A DNA stretch of 50,979 nt from Streptomyces altiplanensis (GCA_003719395.1 RHMC01000037.1:1-50979); one strand, 5' to 3'; counted from the stretch's first letter, positions 31,201 through 46,200 are shown. Notes: generated by a model not told the origin, from the sequence alone. Made by a program: numbers and translations.

Positions 31201-34200
31201 CGTCTGCGCAATCCTGCGCGGACTCGCCTACCGGGAGCTCGGAGCACCCGCGGACCGTCCCACCCGCGCATCACGGCTGCGCACCCTGTTGCCCGTGTGG
31301 GAGCCGAGGCATTCCGGCGAGGCGTCCCCGCAGACCCCGGACGGCGAGGTGCTCGTCTTCGACTCCGGTCGCCGGCTGGGTGTGGGACTTCGGGCCCTCC
31401 ACCCCCGTCACCGGACGATCGGCCTTCCGCCGGGCGCCTCGATCCAGGAAATAGCCGACCGTATACGCGAAGCATCCGCGGATCCCGCACGCCCGGGTGC
31501 CGTCGGCCGCATCGCGCAGGTCGTCTGGGTCGCCCCGGCCGAGGGCGGGCGACGACATGATCGGCGGCCAGGAACGCGGCGTGATCGAAGTCTTCCGGAT
31601 CGTCAAGGCACTGCTGGCCCTGGGCCACGGCACCCGGGAGATGACCTGGACGACGTACACCTTCGGCACTCAGCTCGTCCGCGAGCGGGACAGGGTCGCG
31701 GCGACGCACGCGGGTGTCCACGGGCTGATGGGCAGCCTGGCCAAGGAACACACCCGTTGGACGATCGACCTCGTCGATCTGCCCCACGAACTCTCCGGCG
31801 AACCGGTCGACGCCTTGCTCGGCGGCGAACGACGGCTGACCGGTGTGCGGCCCGGCACCACGGTGGCCCTGCGCGGCGGGCGTTGGTTCTCGCAGGAACT
31901 GCTCCCCGTCCACCGGTCCGGAACCGGCCACCGGTCCGGAACCGGCCACCGGTCCGGAACCGGCCACCGGTCCGGAACCGGCCACCGGTCCGGAACCGGC
32001 CACCGGTCCGGAACCGGCCACCGGCCCGTACCGCCGGCACGGTGTCCATGTCGTCGTGGGCGGCGCGGGCGGTATCGGTGAGCTCTGGAGCCGCTCCATG
32101 GTTGAGCGGTACCAGGCGTCGATCGTGTGGATCGGCCGCCGGCCGCTGAACGAAGCGATCGAACGCAAACTCGCCGGGCTCGCCGAACGCGCCCGGGCCG
32201 TCGGCGCGCGGGCCCCCCGCTACATCTCGGCGGACGCGAGCGATCGTGAGAGCCTGCTGTCCGCGTACCGGCAGATCAAGGAAGACTACCCGCGCATCGA
32301 CGGCGTGGTGCACTCCGCGATCGTGCTGGCCGACAGGACGCTGACGCACATGGACGAGGACGTCTTCCGTGCGGCGCTCGCCTCGAAGGCCGACGTCGGC
32401 GTCAACATCGCTGACGTGTTCGGCGCCGAACCGCTGGACTTCGTCCTCTTCTTCTCCTCGGTGGAAAGCTTCGCGCGGGCCGCCGGCCAGGCGAACTACG
32501 CGGCCGGATGCACCTTCAAGGACGCCCTGGCGCATGAACTCCAGCAGCGCGGGCTGCCCCTGGTCAAGGCGGTCAACTGGGGCTACTGGGGTGTGACCGG
32601 AGTGGTCAGCGACCCCTTCTACCAGGAGCGGATGGCGGCTGTCGGCATCGACTCGCTCGACCCCGACGAGGCGCTGAACGCCCTGGAGTCGTTCCTCGGG
32701 AGCGAGCACAGCCAGGTCGTGCTGATGCGGACCTTCGATGACGAGGCGCTGCGCGGACTCGCGCTCGACGAGCGGCAGGCCAGCCATCCGGCCGTCCTGC
32801 CGTCCGTACGGGGCGAGATCGTGGCGGCCCACCGCGCGCCGCGCGGCGAGGTGGAGCGGCTGCACGCGTTCCTGCCCCACCCGCGCATGTGCGAACTGGC
32901 GGCCCAGCTGCTCTTCGTCACGCTCCGGGACCTCGCTCCGCGGGGGGCCGGACAGCCCGAGAGCCCGGACGCCCTGGACGGCCTGGACCAACGTGTCCTC
33001 GCCAAGTACGCCCGGTGGATGAGGAGAGCGACCGGCTGCTCGCCCGCGCCGGGCTCGTGGAGCTCGTGGGCGACCGCCGCCGCGTCGGGTCGGCCGCCCA
33101 CGGTCTGGACCGGGCCGGACTGTGGCGGCAGTGGCACGCCGAGCGCGACGGATGGCAGCCCAACGAGAACCAGCGGGCGCAGGCCGACCTGGTCGAGTCG
33201 TGCCTGCTGGCTCTGGCCGACGTCCTCACCGGCACCCGGCAGGCCACCGAGATCCTCTTCCCGGGCTCCTCCATGTCACGGGTCGAGGGAATCTACCGGG
33301 GCGATCCGGTCGCCGACCACTTCAACGACCGGTTGAGCGTCCTGGTGGCCGACGCCGTACGGGCCTGGGGCCGTGCCGACTCGTCGAGACGACTGCGCAT
33401 CCTCGAGGTCGGAGCCGGCACCGGTGCGACGAGCGCGAAGGTGCTGGAGGCCCTCGAGCCGTTCGGCGACCGCATCGCCGAGTACTGCTACACCGATCTG
33501 TCCAAGGCGTTCCTGTTCCGCGCCGAAGAGCGGCTGCGCCCCCGCTACCCGTACCTGACGACCCGGATCTTCGACGCGGGGCGCCCGCCCGGGCACCAGG
33601 GCGTGGAGCCGGGCGGCTTCGACATCGTCGTGGCCACCAACGTGCTGCACGCCACCGCGGACATCTCCGGCACCCTGCGCAACGTCAAGGCGGCCATGCG
33701 CGCGGGCGGCCTGCTGTTCATCAACGAGATGAGCCGCAACACGATCCTGGCCCACCTGACGTTCGGGCTGCTGGACGGATGGTGGCTGTACCGGGACGCC
33801 GAGCTGCGCATTCCGGGAAGCCCCGTGCTGGCGGCCGACCGCTGGCTGGAGGTCCTGGAGGACGAGGGCTTCCGTACCGGTGCCCAGCCGGACACCGCCG
33901 CCCACGCCCTCGGCCAGCAACTGATCGTCGCCGAGAGCGACGGCAGGTTCCGCGTCCGGACAGGACCGGAAGAGCCTGAAGGAGCGGCCGGGGGCCGGGG
34001 CGGGGCCGGCCGCCGGTAGCGACGGCCGGCCGCCCGCGACTCCGGTTCCGTCCATGAATCCGGTGTCTCCGGTGCCTCCGGTGTCTCGGAGACATCCCTG
34101 CGCACACACGTCACCGCCTATTTCGAACGGCTGATACGTGAGGCCCTGCGCCTTGCGGACACGGAGCTCGACCCGCACAAGGACCTGCACGACTACGGGC

Positions 34201-37200
34201 TGGACTCCATCCTGGTGTCCGGCATGAACAGCGCCGTGGCCAAGGACTTCGAGGACGTCAGCAGCACGCTCTTCTTCGAACTGCGCACGCTGGACGAACT
34301 CGTCGAGCACTTCCTCGCGGACCGGCGCCCGGAGCTGCTGCTCCTGTTCCCGCAGGCACAGCCGCAGACCAGTGCTGTCGCCCGGGGTGTCGCCGACGGT
34401 GGCGGCGCTTCTCCCACCGCCCGCGCCACGGCGTACCTCACCGGGCTCGTCGCCCAGACGCTGAGGCTGGCACCCGAGGAGCTGGCCGAGGACGCCAATC
34501 TCTTCGACCTCGGGCTCGACTCGATCCTCGTCATCCAGCTCAACAACGCGCTGTCCCGTGACTTCGACGAGCTGAGCAGCACGCTGTTCTTCGACTGCCC
34601 GACGATCCGGGAGGTGGCCGAGCACTTCACGTCGTCGTATCCCGAGCGGCTTGCCGAGGTACTGGCCGGCGGCACGGCGGAGGCGGCCGTCCAGGCCGTC
34701 CCGGTCGCGTCGAGTACCCCGGCTGCCCCGTCCGTCCACGAGTTTCGGCCCACCCCGGCGGACGACGGGTTCCGGCGGACCCCCGAACCGGCGCGGACCC
34801 GCGAACCGGCCCACCCGGACCCCGTCGGCTCTGCACCGGCCCCCGTCCCGGCCCGTACCGGGGACATCGCCATCGTCGGTATCGGCGGGCGCTATCCGGG
34901 AGCCGACAGCCCCGAGGAGCTCTGGCAGAACCTGGCCCGCGGCGAGAGCGCCATAGCCCCCTACCCGACGGACCGATGGTGGTGCCGCTGGGAGGACAAG
35001 GAGCGCCCCCGGGGCGGTTTCCTGGCGAACGTCTCCTCCTTCGACGCCGAGTACTTCGGTGTCCCCGCGCGGGAAGCGGCGGCCATGGACCCCCAGGAGC
35101 GGCTCTTCATCGAGACGGTGCACAGTGCCGTGCAGGACGCCGGCCACACCACCGGGGCACTGGCCGAGAGCGGCCGTGTCGGTGTGTTCGTGGGCGTCAT
35201 GAACTCCACGTACAACGGGCGAACCGCCTACTCGTCGATCGCCAACCGCACCTCGTACCTCTTCGATTTCCAGGGGCCGAGCATCGCCGTCGACACGGCA
35301 TGCTCCGCCTCGCTGACGGCCGTCCACCTGGCCGTCGAAAGCCTCCACAGCGGTGACAGCGACTGTGCGATCGCGGGCGGGGTCAATCTGCTGCTCAACC
35401 CGGACCATTTCGAGGTGCTGGAGGAGCACGGACTGCTGTCGTCCGGCGACCGGTGCCGTCCCTTCTCCGAACGTGCCGACGGATTCCTCGCGGCCGAGGG
35501 CGTCGGAGCCGTGGTGCTGCGGCCGCTGGCGGCCGCAGCCGCCGCCGGGGACCACATCTACGGTGTCATCAAGGGCAGCGCCGTCAACTCCGGCGGCCGT
35601 ACCAGCCGCTACAGCATGCCCAGCCTGACGGCCCAGCGTGATGTGGTCGTGCGGGCCATGGAGAAGGCGGGTGTCACGCCCGACACGATCAGCTACGTCG
35701 AGGCCCACGGCACGGCGACCCTCCTCGGCGACTCCATGGAGGTCTCGGCGCTGAGCCGGGCCTTCGGCACGGGGCGCCAGGGGCAGTACTGCGCGATCGG
35801 CTCGCTCAAGTCCAACCTGGGCCACTGCGAGAGCGCGTCCGGCATCGCCGGGCTCACCAAGGTCCTGATGCAGCTGCGGCACGGGAGGCTCGCGCCCTCC
35901 GTCAACGCCGAGGACCTGAACACCGGCATCGTCTTCAAGCGGTCGCCGTTCTTCGTCCAGCGTGAGCTCGCTCCCTGGACGCCGTCCGACGCGGAGGGGC
36001 GGCCTCTGCCGAGGCGCGCAGGCATCTCCTGCTTCGGCGCGGGTGGCTCGAACGCACATTTGATCATCGAGGAATACATGGAAGACGACGTCGGCGTCGC
36101 GTGCGCCCGGGCAGCCGGCCCACGAGACCTGCCTGGTGCCGCTCTCGGCGCGCACCCCGGAGGAACTGCGGGCCGTGGCCGGGCGGCTGTCCCACTTCCT
36201 GGAGGAGGCGGACCGTGCCGGGCGGCCGGTGCCGCTGCGCGACCTCGCCCACACCCTTCAGACCGGCCGCGAAGAGCTGCCCGTCCGGGTCGCGCTCGTC
36301 GTACGCTCCACCATGGAGCTCGCCGGCCGGCTGGCGGCGTTCCTCACCACTGGTGCCGCGGGCGAGGGTGAGTACGGCGAACTCACCGGTGCGCGTCGAC
36401 GACGTGTGGGTGTGGCGGCGGATCCGGGTGTGGCGGCGGCCGTCGCCGCGGGGGACCTCCGGGCATCGGCGCGGCTGTGGCTGACCGGTGCGGTCGTGCC
36501 CTGGCGTGAGCTCCACGGCGCCCGTCCGCCCCGCCGTGTCAGCCTGCCGACGTACCCCTTCGGGCGGAAGGAGTACTGGTACGGGGACGGGAAGCCGTCG
36601 CCCGCGGAGTACGGGCCCCGGCGGGAGGGCCGGCCGGAGCAGGAGCGCCGGCCTCAGCCGGAGCAGAAGCCGGAGCCGGCGCGCCGCAGGAGCCGCTGCC
36701 CGGGGGCGGAGCGGAATGCGCGGTGGCCGCACGCCGCGCCGGCTGCCGCCCCGGATGCCCGTGAATGGCTCCGCCGGGCGATCGGCGAGCAACTGGACAC
36801 CCGGCCCCACCACGTGCGGACCGACCAGGACTTCCCCGCGCTGGGGCTGTCCTCGATGGCCCTGGTCCACCTCGCCCGCCGGATCCAGCGAGAAATCGAC
36901 CCGGAGTTCGAGTCCGCGTCACTCTTCGCGTACACGACCGTGGACCAGCTGGCGGCCCATCTGGGCGACGGCCCCCGCGCGCACGCCCCCGAGCCCGCCG
37001 TGACGCCCGCACCGTCCCCTCTCCCCGACGGATCACCCCCTCCCCGAGAATCACCCCCTCTCCGAGGACCAGCAGGGCCTGTGGGCCCTCCAGAAGGCGG
37101 CGCCCGGGGCGAGCCGCGTACAACGTGCCGCTGTGCTTCCGGGCCACCGGGCTCGACACCCGCGCTCTGCGCCGCGCCTTCGAGCACGTGGTCGTCCGCC

Positions 37201-40200
37201 GATCCCGTCCTGGGGGGCGTCGTGCGCGAGGAGCACGGCCGGCTGGTGCTGGCACGACCCGACGCGCCCGCCCCGCCTTCACGGAGCGGGGACTGCCCGC
37301 TCTCGACCACGACGAGACGATCGCGCTGCTGCGCCGGCATGCCAAGGAACCGTTCGACCTGGACAACGGGCCGCTCTGCACGCTCACCGTGTTCCGTGCC
37401 CCGGGCGACGAGTCCTGGGTACTCCTGAACGCCCACCACCTCGTCCTCGACGGCGCCTCCGCCGTCGTCCTCGTGAAGGACCTCCTGGCCGGCTACCGGT
37501 CTGCGGCCGATGACCTGCCGATGCCCGGCGACCCCCGGGCGCGCGCGGGATACGCGGAGTCGTCGCCGAGGAGGCGGCGCTGCTGCGGGGCGAGGAGGGC
37601 GCGGCCCGGCTCGCGTACTGGCAGGAGCAGCTGGCCGGCCCGCTGCCCGCACCCGCGTTCCCCGCCGACCGGCCGCGCGCCACGCCCGGGCGCGGCGCAC
37701 ACGGCGACGCCGTGACGCGTCGCCTCACGGCGGAGCTGAGCGAGCGGATCGCACGGTTCGCCCGTACCCACGGCGTCTACCCGTCGGCGGCGTTCCTGGC
37801 GGCGTACAACGTGCTGCTGCGCCAGTACACCCAGCAGGACGACATCCTGGTCGGCATGCCGGTCAGCAACCGCGCCGGCGCGCGCTTCGACGTCACCGTG
37901 GGCCACTTCGTCACCATGGTGCCCGTCAGGAGCCGGATGTCCGGCCGGCAGCCCTTCGCCGACCTGTGCAAGGAGGTCCAGAAGACGCTCTTCAACGGCA
38001 TCGCCCACAGCTACCCGTTCGGGCCGCTCGTCCGCGAGCTCGGCCTCGGCGCCACGGACGGCTCCGCACCGGTCTTCAGCCACGCCTTCATGTACCAGGA
38101 CTGGCACGAGGACGTCACCGCGGACACCCCCTCCTTCACCCACGTCGAGGCCATCCGCCAGGAGGGCGAGTACGAACTCGTCCTGGAGGTCGTCGAGCCG
38201 CACGGAGCGGAGGACGGGTACGCCGTCAACTGGAAGTACGACCCGGCGCTGTTCGACCGGCGGACGGCCGACCGGCTGCTGCGCCAGTACGTGCACCTGC
38301 TGGAGACCGTCCCGGCCGCGGCACCCGCACAACCCGTCGACGACTGCTCGCTGGTGTCGCCGGAGGAGCTGCACACCCTCACCGTGGAGTGGAACGACAC
38401 CGCGGTGAGCCGCCCGGAGCGGTGGGCGCACGAACTGTTCGCCGAGAGGGCCGCCCGCACCCCGGACGCGATCGCCCTCACCGACGGAGCCGAAACCCTC
38501 ACCTACGCGGAGCTGGACGAGCGTTCGTGCCGGCTCGCCGCCCGGCTGCGCGGGCTCGGCGTCGGTCCCGGCAGCCTGGTCGCCGTCTACCTGGAGCGGT
38601 CGCCCGAACTGGTCGTGGCGCTGCTGGCCACGATGCGGGCCGGTCGGCGCGTACATCCCGCTCGACCCGACGTACCCCAGGGACCGGATCGCGTACATCC
38701 TCGACGACGCCGCGCCGCAGGTGCTCCTGAGCGTCTCGGCGCTGGACGGGCGGCTGCGGGACCTCGACCCGGGCGCCGAGGTCACCGGCCGCCGTGTACT
38801 CCTGATCGACGGGACGGGCCCCGAGCCCGGCCGGGCGCACCACGACGGGGCGACCGCCCAGGAGACCGGTGCGGACACGGGCAGCCGGGTGACCGGTTCC
38901 GATCCGGCGTACGTCATCTACACCTCGGGCAGCACCGGCGACCCCAAGGGCGTGGTGGTGCCCCACGGAGCGCTCGCCAACTTCCTGTGCGCGATGGCCG
39001 AGCGGCCGGGAATGTGTGCGGACGACCGGATCCTGGCGGTGACGACGCACAGCTTCGACATCGCCGCCCTGGAGCTGTTCCTGCCACTGATCACCGGCGC
39101 GCAGTGCCACCTCAGTGACGCCGCCACCGCCCGCGACGCGGGGCGGCTCACGGAGCTGATCGCCCGCGTACGGCCGACCGTGATGCAGGCGACGCCCGCG
39201 ACCTGGACGATGCTGCTCCACTCGGGCTGGACCAACGACGAACGCGTCCGTGTCCTGTGCGGCGGTGAAGCGCTGTCCGAGACGCTGAAGGAACGCCTGG
39301 TCGCGCTCGGCTGCGAGGTCTGGAACCTGTTCGGGCCCACCGAGACGACGGTGTGGTCCACGGTGGCACGGGTCGAGGCGGACAAGCGCGTCACGATCGG
39401 CCGTCCCATCGACAACACCTGGATCCACATCGTGGACGGGCAGGGCCGCATCGCCCCCGTCGGCGTACCCGGCGAACTGTGCATCGCGGGCGACGGACTA
39501 GCCCTCGCCTACCTCAACAAGCCCGGACTGACCGCGGAGCGGTTCCCCGACAACCCCTTCCCGCCCGGCGGCAGGATGTACCGGACCGGGGACCTGGCGC
39601 GCTGGCTCAGCGACGGCACCATCGAGTGCCTGGGCCGTATCGACTCCCAGGTGAAGGTCCGGGGCTTCCGCGTCGAACCCGGCGAGGTCGAGCACGCCCT
39701 GACCCGGCACCCGGCCGTGCGCGAGTGCCGCGTCGTCGCCAGGGCCGGCACGGCGGACGGCGGCACCCAGCTGGTCGCGTACTGGACCCAGGCCCCGGGC
39801 GTCGCGCGCGTCACCTCCCGGGAACTGCTCCGGCACCTGGGCCGCAGCGTGCCGGACCACATGGTTCCGGCCTTCGTCCTCCCGATCGACAGGCTTCCGC
39901 AGACCCCGAACGGCAAGGTCGACCGCCTGACGCTGGCGCGACGACCCGTGACGCTGCCCGAGGAGCCGGACGTCGCCGTCGCCGTGGCGGCCCCGGAGGA
40001 GGACGACGTACTGGCCCTGTGGCGTGAGGTGCTGGGCGTCGACAACCTCCGGCCCACGGACGCCTTCCTGGAGGCGGGCGGCAACTCCGTGCTGGCGGTG
40101 CTGCTCGCCGATCGCGTCGCCAAGCGGTTCGACGTGCCCTTCACGGCGGCCGATGTCTTCCTGCTGCGCGCACTCGCGGGGGACGGGCGCCCGTCTGCGC

Positions 40201-43200
40201 ACCCTTCTGAACGCGGCACCGGTCCCGGCCGCCGAGGTCCCGGTGCCCGCCCCGGCCGCGCACACCGGCACCGGCGGGAGGAGGGCCGGCATCACCGTGG
40301 GCGACACCGACACCGGCACGGCCACCGGCACCGACACCGACACCGCACCGGCACCGGCACACCCGCGTACCTCGCGGACAGCGTCGCCATCATCGGTATG
40401 TCCGTCGGACTGCCCGGAGCCGACGACCACCACCAGTTCTGGCACAACCTCCTCGCGGGCGAGGAGAGCGTGGAGCTCTGCCCGGCGGACGAGCTGCGCC
40501 GCCTCGGCGTCGACGAACGGCTGATCCAGGATCCCGCTCATGTGCCCGTGCGCGCCAGCATGCGCGGCAAGGGCCTCTTCGACCCGGGCTTCTTCCAGGT
40601 CTCGGCGCGTGATGCCGAGCTGATGGACCCTCAGCTGCGTCGGCTGCTCCAGCACTCGTGGAAGGCGATCGAGGACGCCGGCCACCTGCCGGGCGACGTC
40701 GCGGACGCGGCGGTCTACATGTCCACCAGCAACGCCCTTTACCAGGCACCCGTCGCAGGCCGTGACACCCGGCGGGACTCGGAGGCCCTGGTCGGTTTCC
40801 TCCAGGCCCAGCCCGGCACCATCCCGACGACCATCTCGCACAAGCTCGGACTGCGTGGTCCCAGTCTGTACGTCCACAGCAACTGCTCTTCCTCACTGGC
40901 CGGACTGGCGCTCGCCTGCCAGGGCATCCTCTCCGGGCAGACCACGCACGCCCTGGCCGGTGGCTGCGGCATGTACGGCGAGAACACCGTCGGCTACCTG
41001 TACGAGGAGGGCATGACGCTCTCCTCCGACGGGCACTGCAAGCCCTTCTCGGCAGACGCGACCGGAATGATCGGCGGGGAGGGGGCCGTGGTGGTCCTCC
41101 TCAAGGACGCTGTGTCCGCCGTCCGTGACGGCGACCACATCTACGCGCTGGTGCGCGGCGTGGGAATGAACAACGACGGGGCCCGGAAGGCCGGTTACTA
41201 CGCGCCCAGCGTCGTGGGCCAGTCCGAGCTGGTCGCCTCGGTCCTCGACAGGACCGGCATCCACCCCGAGTCGATCAGGTACCTGGAGGCCCACGGCACC
41301 GGCACGGTGATCGGCGACCCGATCGAGGTCATGGCGGTGTCCGAGGCGTACCGACGGCACACCGACGCGACCGGCTTCTGCGGCATCGGCTCCGTGAAGT
41401 CCAACCTCGGCCACCTGGACGCAGCCGCAGGCCTCGCGGGGCTCGTCAAGACGGCCCTCGTGGTGGGCCGCCGTACGGTGCCGCCGACCATCAACCACGA
41501 CTCTCCCAACCCGCAGATCGACTTCGAACACTCGCCCTTCCACGTGGTGGACCGCCTCACACGCCCCTGGCGCCCGGCGCTGCACCACTGCGGGCCGCGG
41601 TGAGCTCCTTCGGTATCGGCGGCACCAATGTGCACGCCATCCTGGAGGAGGCCCCGCCCCGGGCAGACCGGGACGCGGTACTCGCGGGACCCCACCTCGT
41701 ACCCCTGTCGGCCAGGACCACCGAGAACCTGCGCCGGTACGCCACGCGACCTCGCTCACCGGCTGGCCGAGGAGGAGACCGCCCGACCGACGGCCCCCCG
41801 CCTCGCCGACATCGCCTTCACCTTCCAGGTCGGACGGACCGCCCTGGCGGAGCGGGCGGCCTTCGTCGTCCACACCGTGTCCGAACTCATCGGCGCGCTG
41901 AGGGACTTCGCCGACCGCACGGACACCCCCGTGTCTGAGGGCGCCGGTCCGCCGCCGTCGTCCCTGCTCGACGACGAGGACCGACGAGGTCTCGTCCGGC
42001 AGTGGCTGGCCGAGCGCAGGCTCGACAAGGTGGCGCGGCTGTGGGAAGCAGGCGATCCGGTCGACTGGGACCTGCTGTACGACAGTGGCCGGCGGCCGCA
42101 CCGGGTCAGCATGCCGACCTACCCCTTCAGCGAGGAGTACTACTGGCTGTCCGGGGAGCCGGACCGGCCCGACACCCCGCACGCCTCCCAGGGCACGCCC
42201 CGGGTACACGTCACCGACCCGGAACGCGTCACGCCGTCGGCGATGACGTGTCGGAGCCCCGCTTCTTCGAGGAGCGCTGGACCCCCTGCGATCCCGAGAC
42301 GGAACGGGCCGGCCGGGACGGACGGGGCCGAGCCGTGTCCGCCGGGCAGAACGTCGTGGTCTTCCTCACGGACCGCGCGGCACAGGAGTCCTACCGGCGC
42401 GCCGCCCGCGAACACGCGCCGGGCGCCCGGGTGGTCTTCGTCGAGCAGGCGCGCAGCCCTGCCGCCCCTTCCTCCGCCCACGCGGTGCACCGGAGCGACG
42501 AGCGGAGCTGGCGGCGCGTGCTCGGAACCGTCGCCGAGGCACACGGCCGGATCGACGCCATCCACTACCTGTGGCCCACCGAGCAGGACGGCGGCGCTGC
42601 CGTCCTGCGCGAGCTGACCGACGTCGGTGTACTGGTACGCGCCCTGGCCGCCACGTCCCTGGACGTTCCCGACGTCCTCGTGGCCGGGCACTTCCGCGAT
42701 GCCGTGGAACAAGCCGCCCTGGACTCGCTGATCGGCTACGAGCGTTCGCTGTCCGGGGTGCTCCCCGGCACCGCCCTGCGCGTCGTCCTGCACGACGCGG
42801 TCGCGGACGCCGGACGCTGGGCCGGCCTGCTCCTCACCGAACAGCACCAGGAGTCCAAGGCCGGCGCCCTCTACCGGGCGGGCCGACGCCATGTCTGCCG
42901 GGTCGAGAGCATCGACATCCCCGCGTCGCACGGCCCTTCGGCCCTGCGGGAGGGCGGCACGTACCTCGTCACCGGAGCCTTCGGTGGTCTGGGCCGCCGT
43001 CTCGCGGAACACCTCGCCGGGGCGTACCGGGCGAACCTGGTGCTGTTGGGCCGCTCACCGCTGCGGCCGGCCGACGAGGCGTGGGCGGAGCATCTTCGTC
43101 GTAACGGCGGAGAGATCGTCTGCCGCCGCGCCGATGTCACCGACGAGGAGACGCTCGTCCGGCTCCTGGACGGTCTGCCGTCCTCCGTACGCGCGATCGA

Positions 43201-46200
43201 CGGTGTCATCCACGCCGCCGGTATGGCGCAGGCGGTACCGCTGACCGGGAAGACCCGCGACGCGATCGAGGCCGTCCTCGGCGCCAAGGTGCTCGGGACG
43301 CTGGCGCTGGAGCGGGCGCTCGACCGGGTACTGGGCCCGAACCCGGCGCGGTTCGTCTGCCACTTCTCGTCGAGCTCCGCCACTCTGGGCGATTTCGGCA
43401 GCTGCGACTACGCGGTGGCCAACCGGGTTCAGGCGGCGTACGCGCGTGCCTGGGCGGGCGCCGGTCCCCGCACCGGACCCTCGCGATCCAGTGGCCCCTC
43501 TGGGAGGAGGGCGGAATGGGCGCGGCCGCCCAGCGGCAGCCGGACGGACGGCCCGGCCGCGACTTCGTCACGGCCTACCTCGACTCCAGCGGCCAGCAGC
43601 CGCTCGCCACCGATACCGGCCTTCGCGCTCTTCGAACGCTTCCTCACGGCCGCTCCCGTCGCCCCCCTCGTCCTGCACGCCTCCGCCACGCGGGCACGGT
43701 CGCTGGCCGACCGCGCCGTCGCCGGCACGGTGACCAGGCCGTCCGGGAACCAGGAGACTCCGGCCGACCGCGACGGGCTCCGCGAGGGGCTCGCGGCAGC
43801 GGTCCGCGAGGGCGTGGCGCACGTTCTGAAGACCCCCGTGGAGAAGCTCGACGACGGCAGTAACTTCGTCGACCTCGGCCTGGACTCGATCCGGCTGACA
43901 CAGCTCGCCCATCGGCTGTCGGAACGCCTCGGCACACGTCTCCTGCCCACCGTCCTGTACGACCACCCCACCATCGGCCGCCTCACCGGGCGCCTGGCCG
44001 AGCAGGCCGTGGCGGTGCCGCTTCCGGGAACTGACGAGACGCCCGGAGAGGACGAGGCGACCGACGGCGGATACGAGGCGTCCGGCCGGGGCGAGAAGCC
44101 GGACCGGTACGACACGTCCGACGAGGGCGCTCCGGCGGAAGGACGAGCGGCGCCCGGGGCGGGTGCGGAGCCCGCCCCCAGGGGCGATCGCGAGGTGTTC
44201 CCCGGGAACGGCCGGACCAGCACCGACGAGCCGCAGGAGTCGCAGGAGTCGCTCCCGGGCGAGGCGCCGATCGCCGTCATCGGCATGAGCGGCATCTTCC
44301 CGGGCTGCCGTTCCGTCGACGACTTCTGGAACGCGCTGACCGACGGCAAGAACCTCGTCACCGAGGTTCCGCCGGTGCGCTTCGGCGCCACCGCGGCGCA
44401 CCAGGAGGAGGAAGCGGCGGAGCGCTACCCGTGGCTGGGCGGCATCGACTGGGCGGACGAGTTCGACGCGGCCTTCTTCGAGGTCGCGCCCAAGGAGGCC
44501 CGCACGATCGACCCGCGCCAGCGGCATCTGCTCCAGGAGAGCTGGAAGGCACTGGAGGACGCCGCCCTTGGCGCCGAGGAACTGAAGGACAGCCGCGTCG
44601 GCGTGTTCGTCGGCGTGGAGCAGGGCGACTACCAGCTGCTGACCGGGGACGGCGGCAGCCTCACCTCCAACCATGACGGAGTGCTGGCCGCCCGGCTGTC
44701 GTACTTCCTCGACCTCAAGGGCCCCGTCCTGGCCATCAACACGTCCTGCTCGTCCGGCCTGGTCGCCCTGCACCAGGCGTGCGCGAGCCTGCGCCGGGGC
44801 GAGTGGCGACATCGCCGTCGTCGCCGACGGCCAACTTCGTCCTCACCCCGCAGTCGCTCGCGGCGATGAACCGAGCGGGCATGCTGTCGGCGGAGGGCCG
44901 CTGCGCCACCTTCGACGCGCGCCGACGGGATGGTGCCCGGCGAGGCGGTGACGGCGCTGGTGCTCCGCCCGCTCGACCGGGCCGAGGCCGGGGGCGACCC
45001 CGTCCACAGCGTGATCACCGCCAGCGGCATCAACTACGACGGCAGGACCAACGGCATCACCGCCCCCGCCGGAGAGGCGCAGCGCGAGCTGCTGGAGACC
45101 GTCTACCGCCGGGGCGGGGTCGATCCCGAGGACCTGGGCTACATCGTCACCCATGGAACGGGGACCAGGCTGGGTGACCCCGTCGAGGTCAACGCCCTGC
45201 GCGAGGCGTTCCGCCCGCACACCGACAAGCAGGGGTTCTGCGCCCTCACCTCGACCAAGACCAACATCGGCCACACCTTCGCCGCCTCCGGCCTGGTCGG
45301 CCTGATCTGCCTGTCGGAGGCACTGCGTCACGGCACCATCCCGGCGAGCCTCCACTGTGAGCAGGACAACGAGTACATCGACTGGAGCGGGAGCCCCTTC
45401 TACGTCAACAAGTCGACCAAGGAGTGGACACCGCCGCCGGGCAAGCCCCGCACGGGCGCAGTCAGCGCCTTCGGCATGAGCGGCACCAACGCCCATGTGG
45501 TCGTACGCGAGTACACCGGCGGGCCGTCGGCGGCCGCCCCGGTACAGCCGTACTACCTGCTGCCGCTCTCGGCGAAGTCCGAAGCGGCCCTGGAGCAGGT
45601 CGTCCGCAGACTGGTCGACCGGATCGCGACCGGCGCACTGAGCGACACCGACCTGCCGCGACTCAGTGCCACGCTGCTCACCGGACGGCATCACTTCCGC
45701 CACCGCTGCGCCGTCGTTGTGAGTTCCCTCGACGAGGCCCTCGCACTCTGGAAGGCCGGGAGCCACTCGCGGTCCGGCCGCCCGGCACGCGCCGATGCGT
45801 GGTTCACGGGCACGGTGCCCCGGGACTTCACCGCCCGTGCGGCGGACGCCGAGCACATCCGGACCCGGCTGGAGGACTCCCTGGACACCCGGCTCGGCCT
45901 CGCCCACCGCCGTGAGGCACTCGTGGACCTGGCCCAGCGCTACGTCGCGGGCCACACCATCCCGCGCCCGGGCGCCCGGCCGGGCGAAAACCGTCCCACG
46001 TGGCTGCGCCTGCCGCGTATCCGTTCGCCAGGAACCGTTACTGGGTGGCCGGCGAACGGCCCGGCCCCGCCACGGTGGTCTCCCCGCCGACGCCTGCCTC
46101 GACGGTCACGGTTGCGCCCAAGGCCGCGGTTCCCGCTACGGCCGGTACGCCGCGCCCCGTCGACGAGACGCGGACGGCATCGCCCAAGCCCGTCGTACTG

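Noticed and set aside
31911..32035. CRISPR-like repeat array
   Set aside because: The repeats are directly adjacent with no spacers and encode a linker inside a KR.
34105..34650. Module 5 tandem ACPs as a second beta-branch site
   Set aside because: Neither ACP has Trp six residues after the Ser, and the module carries KR and DH.
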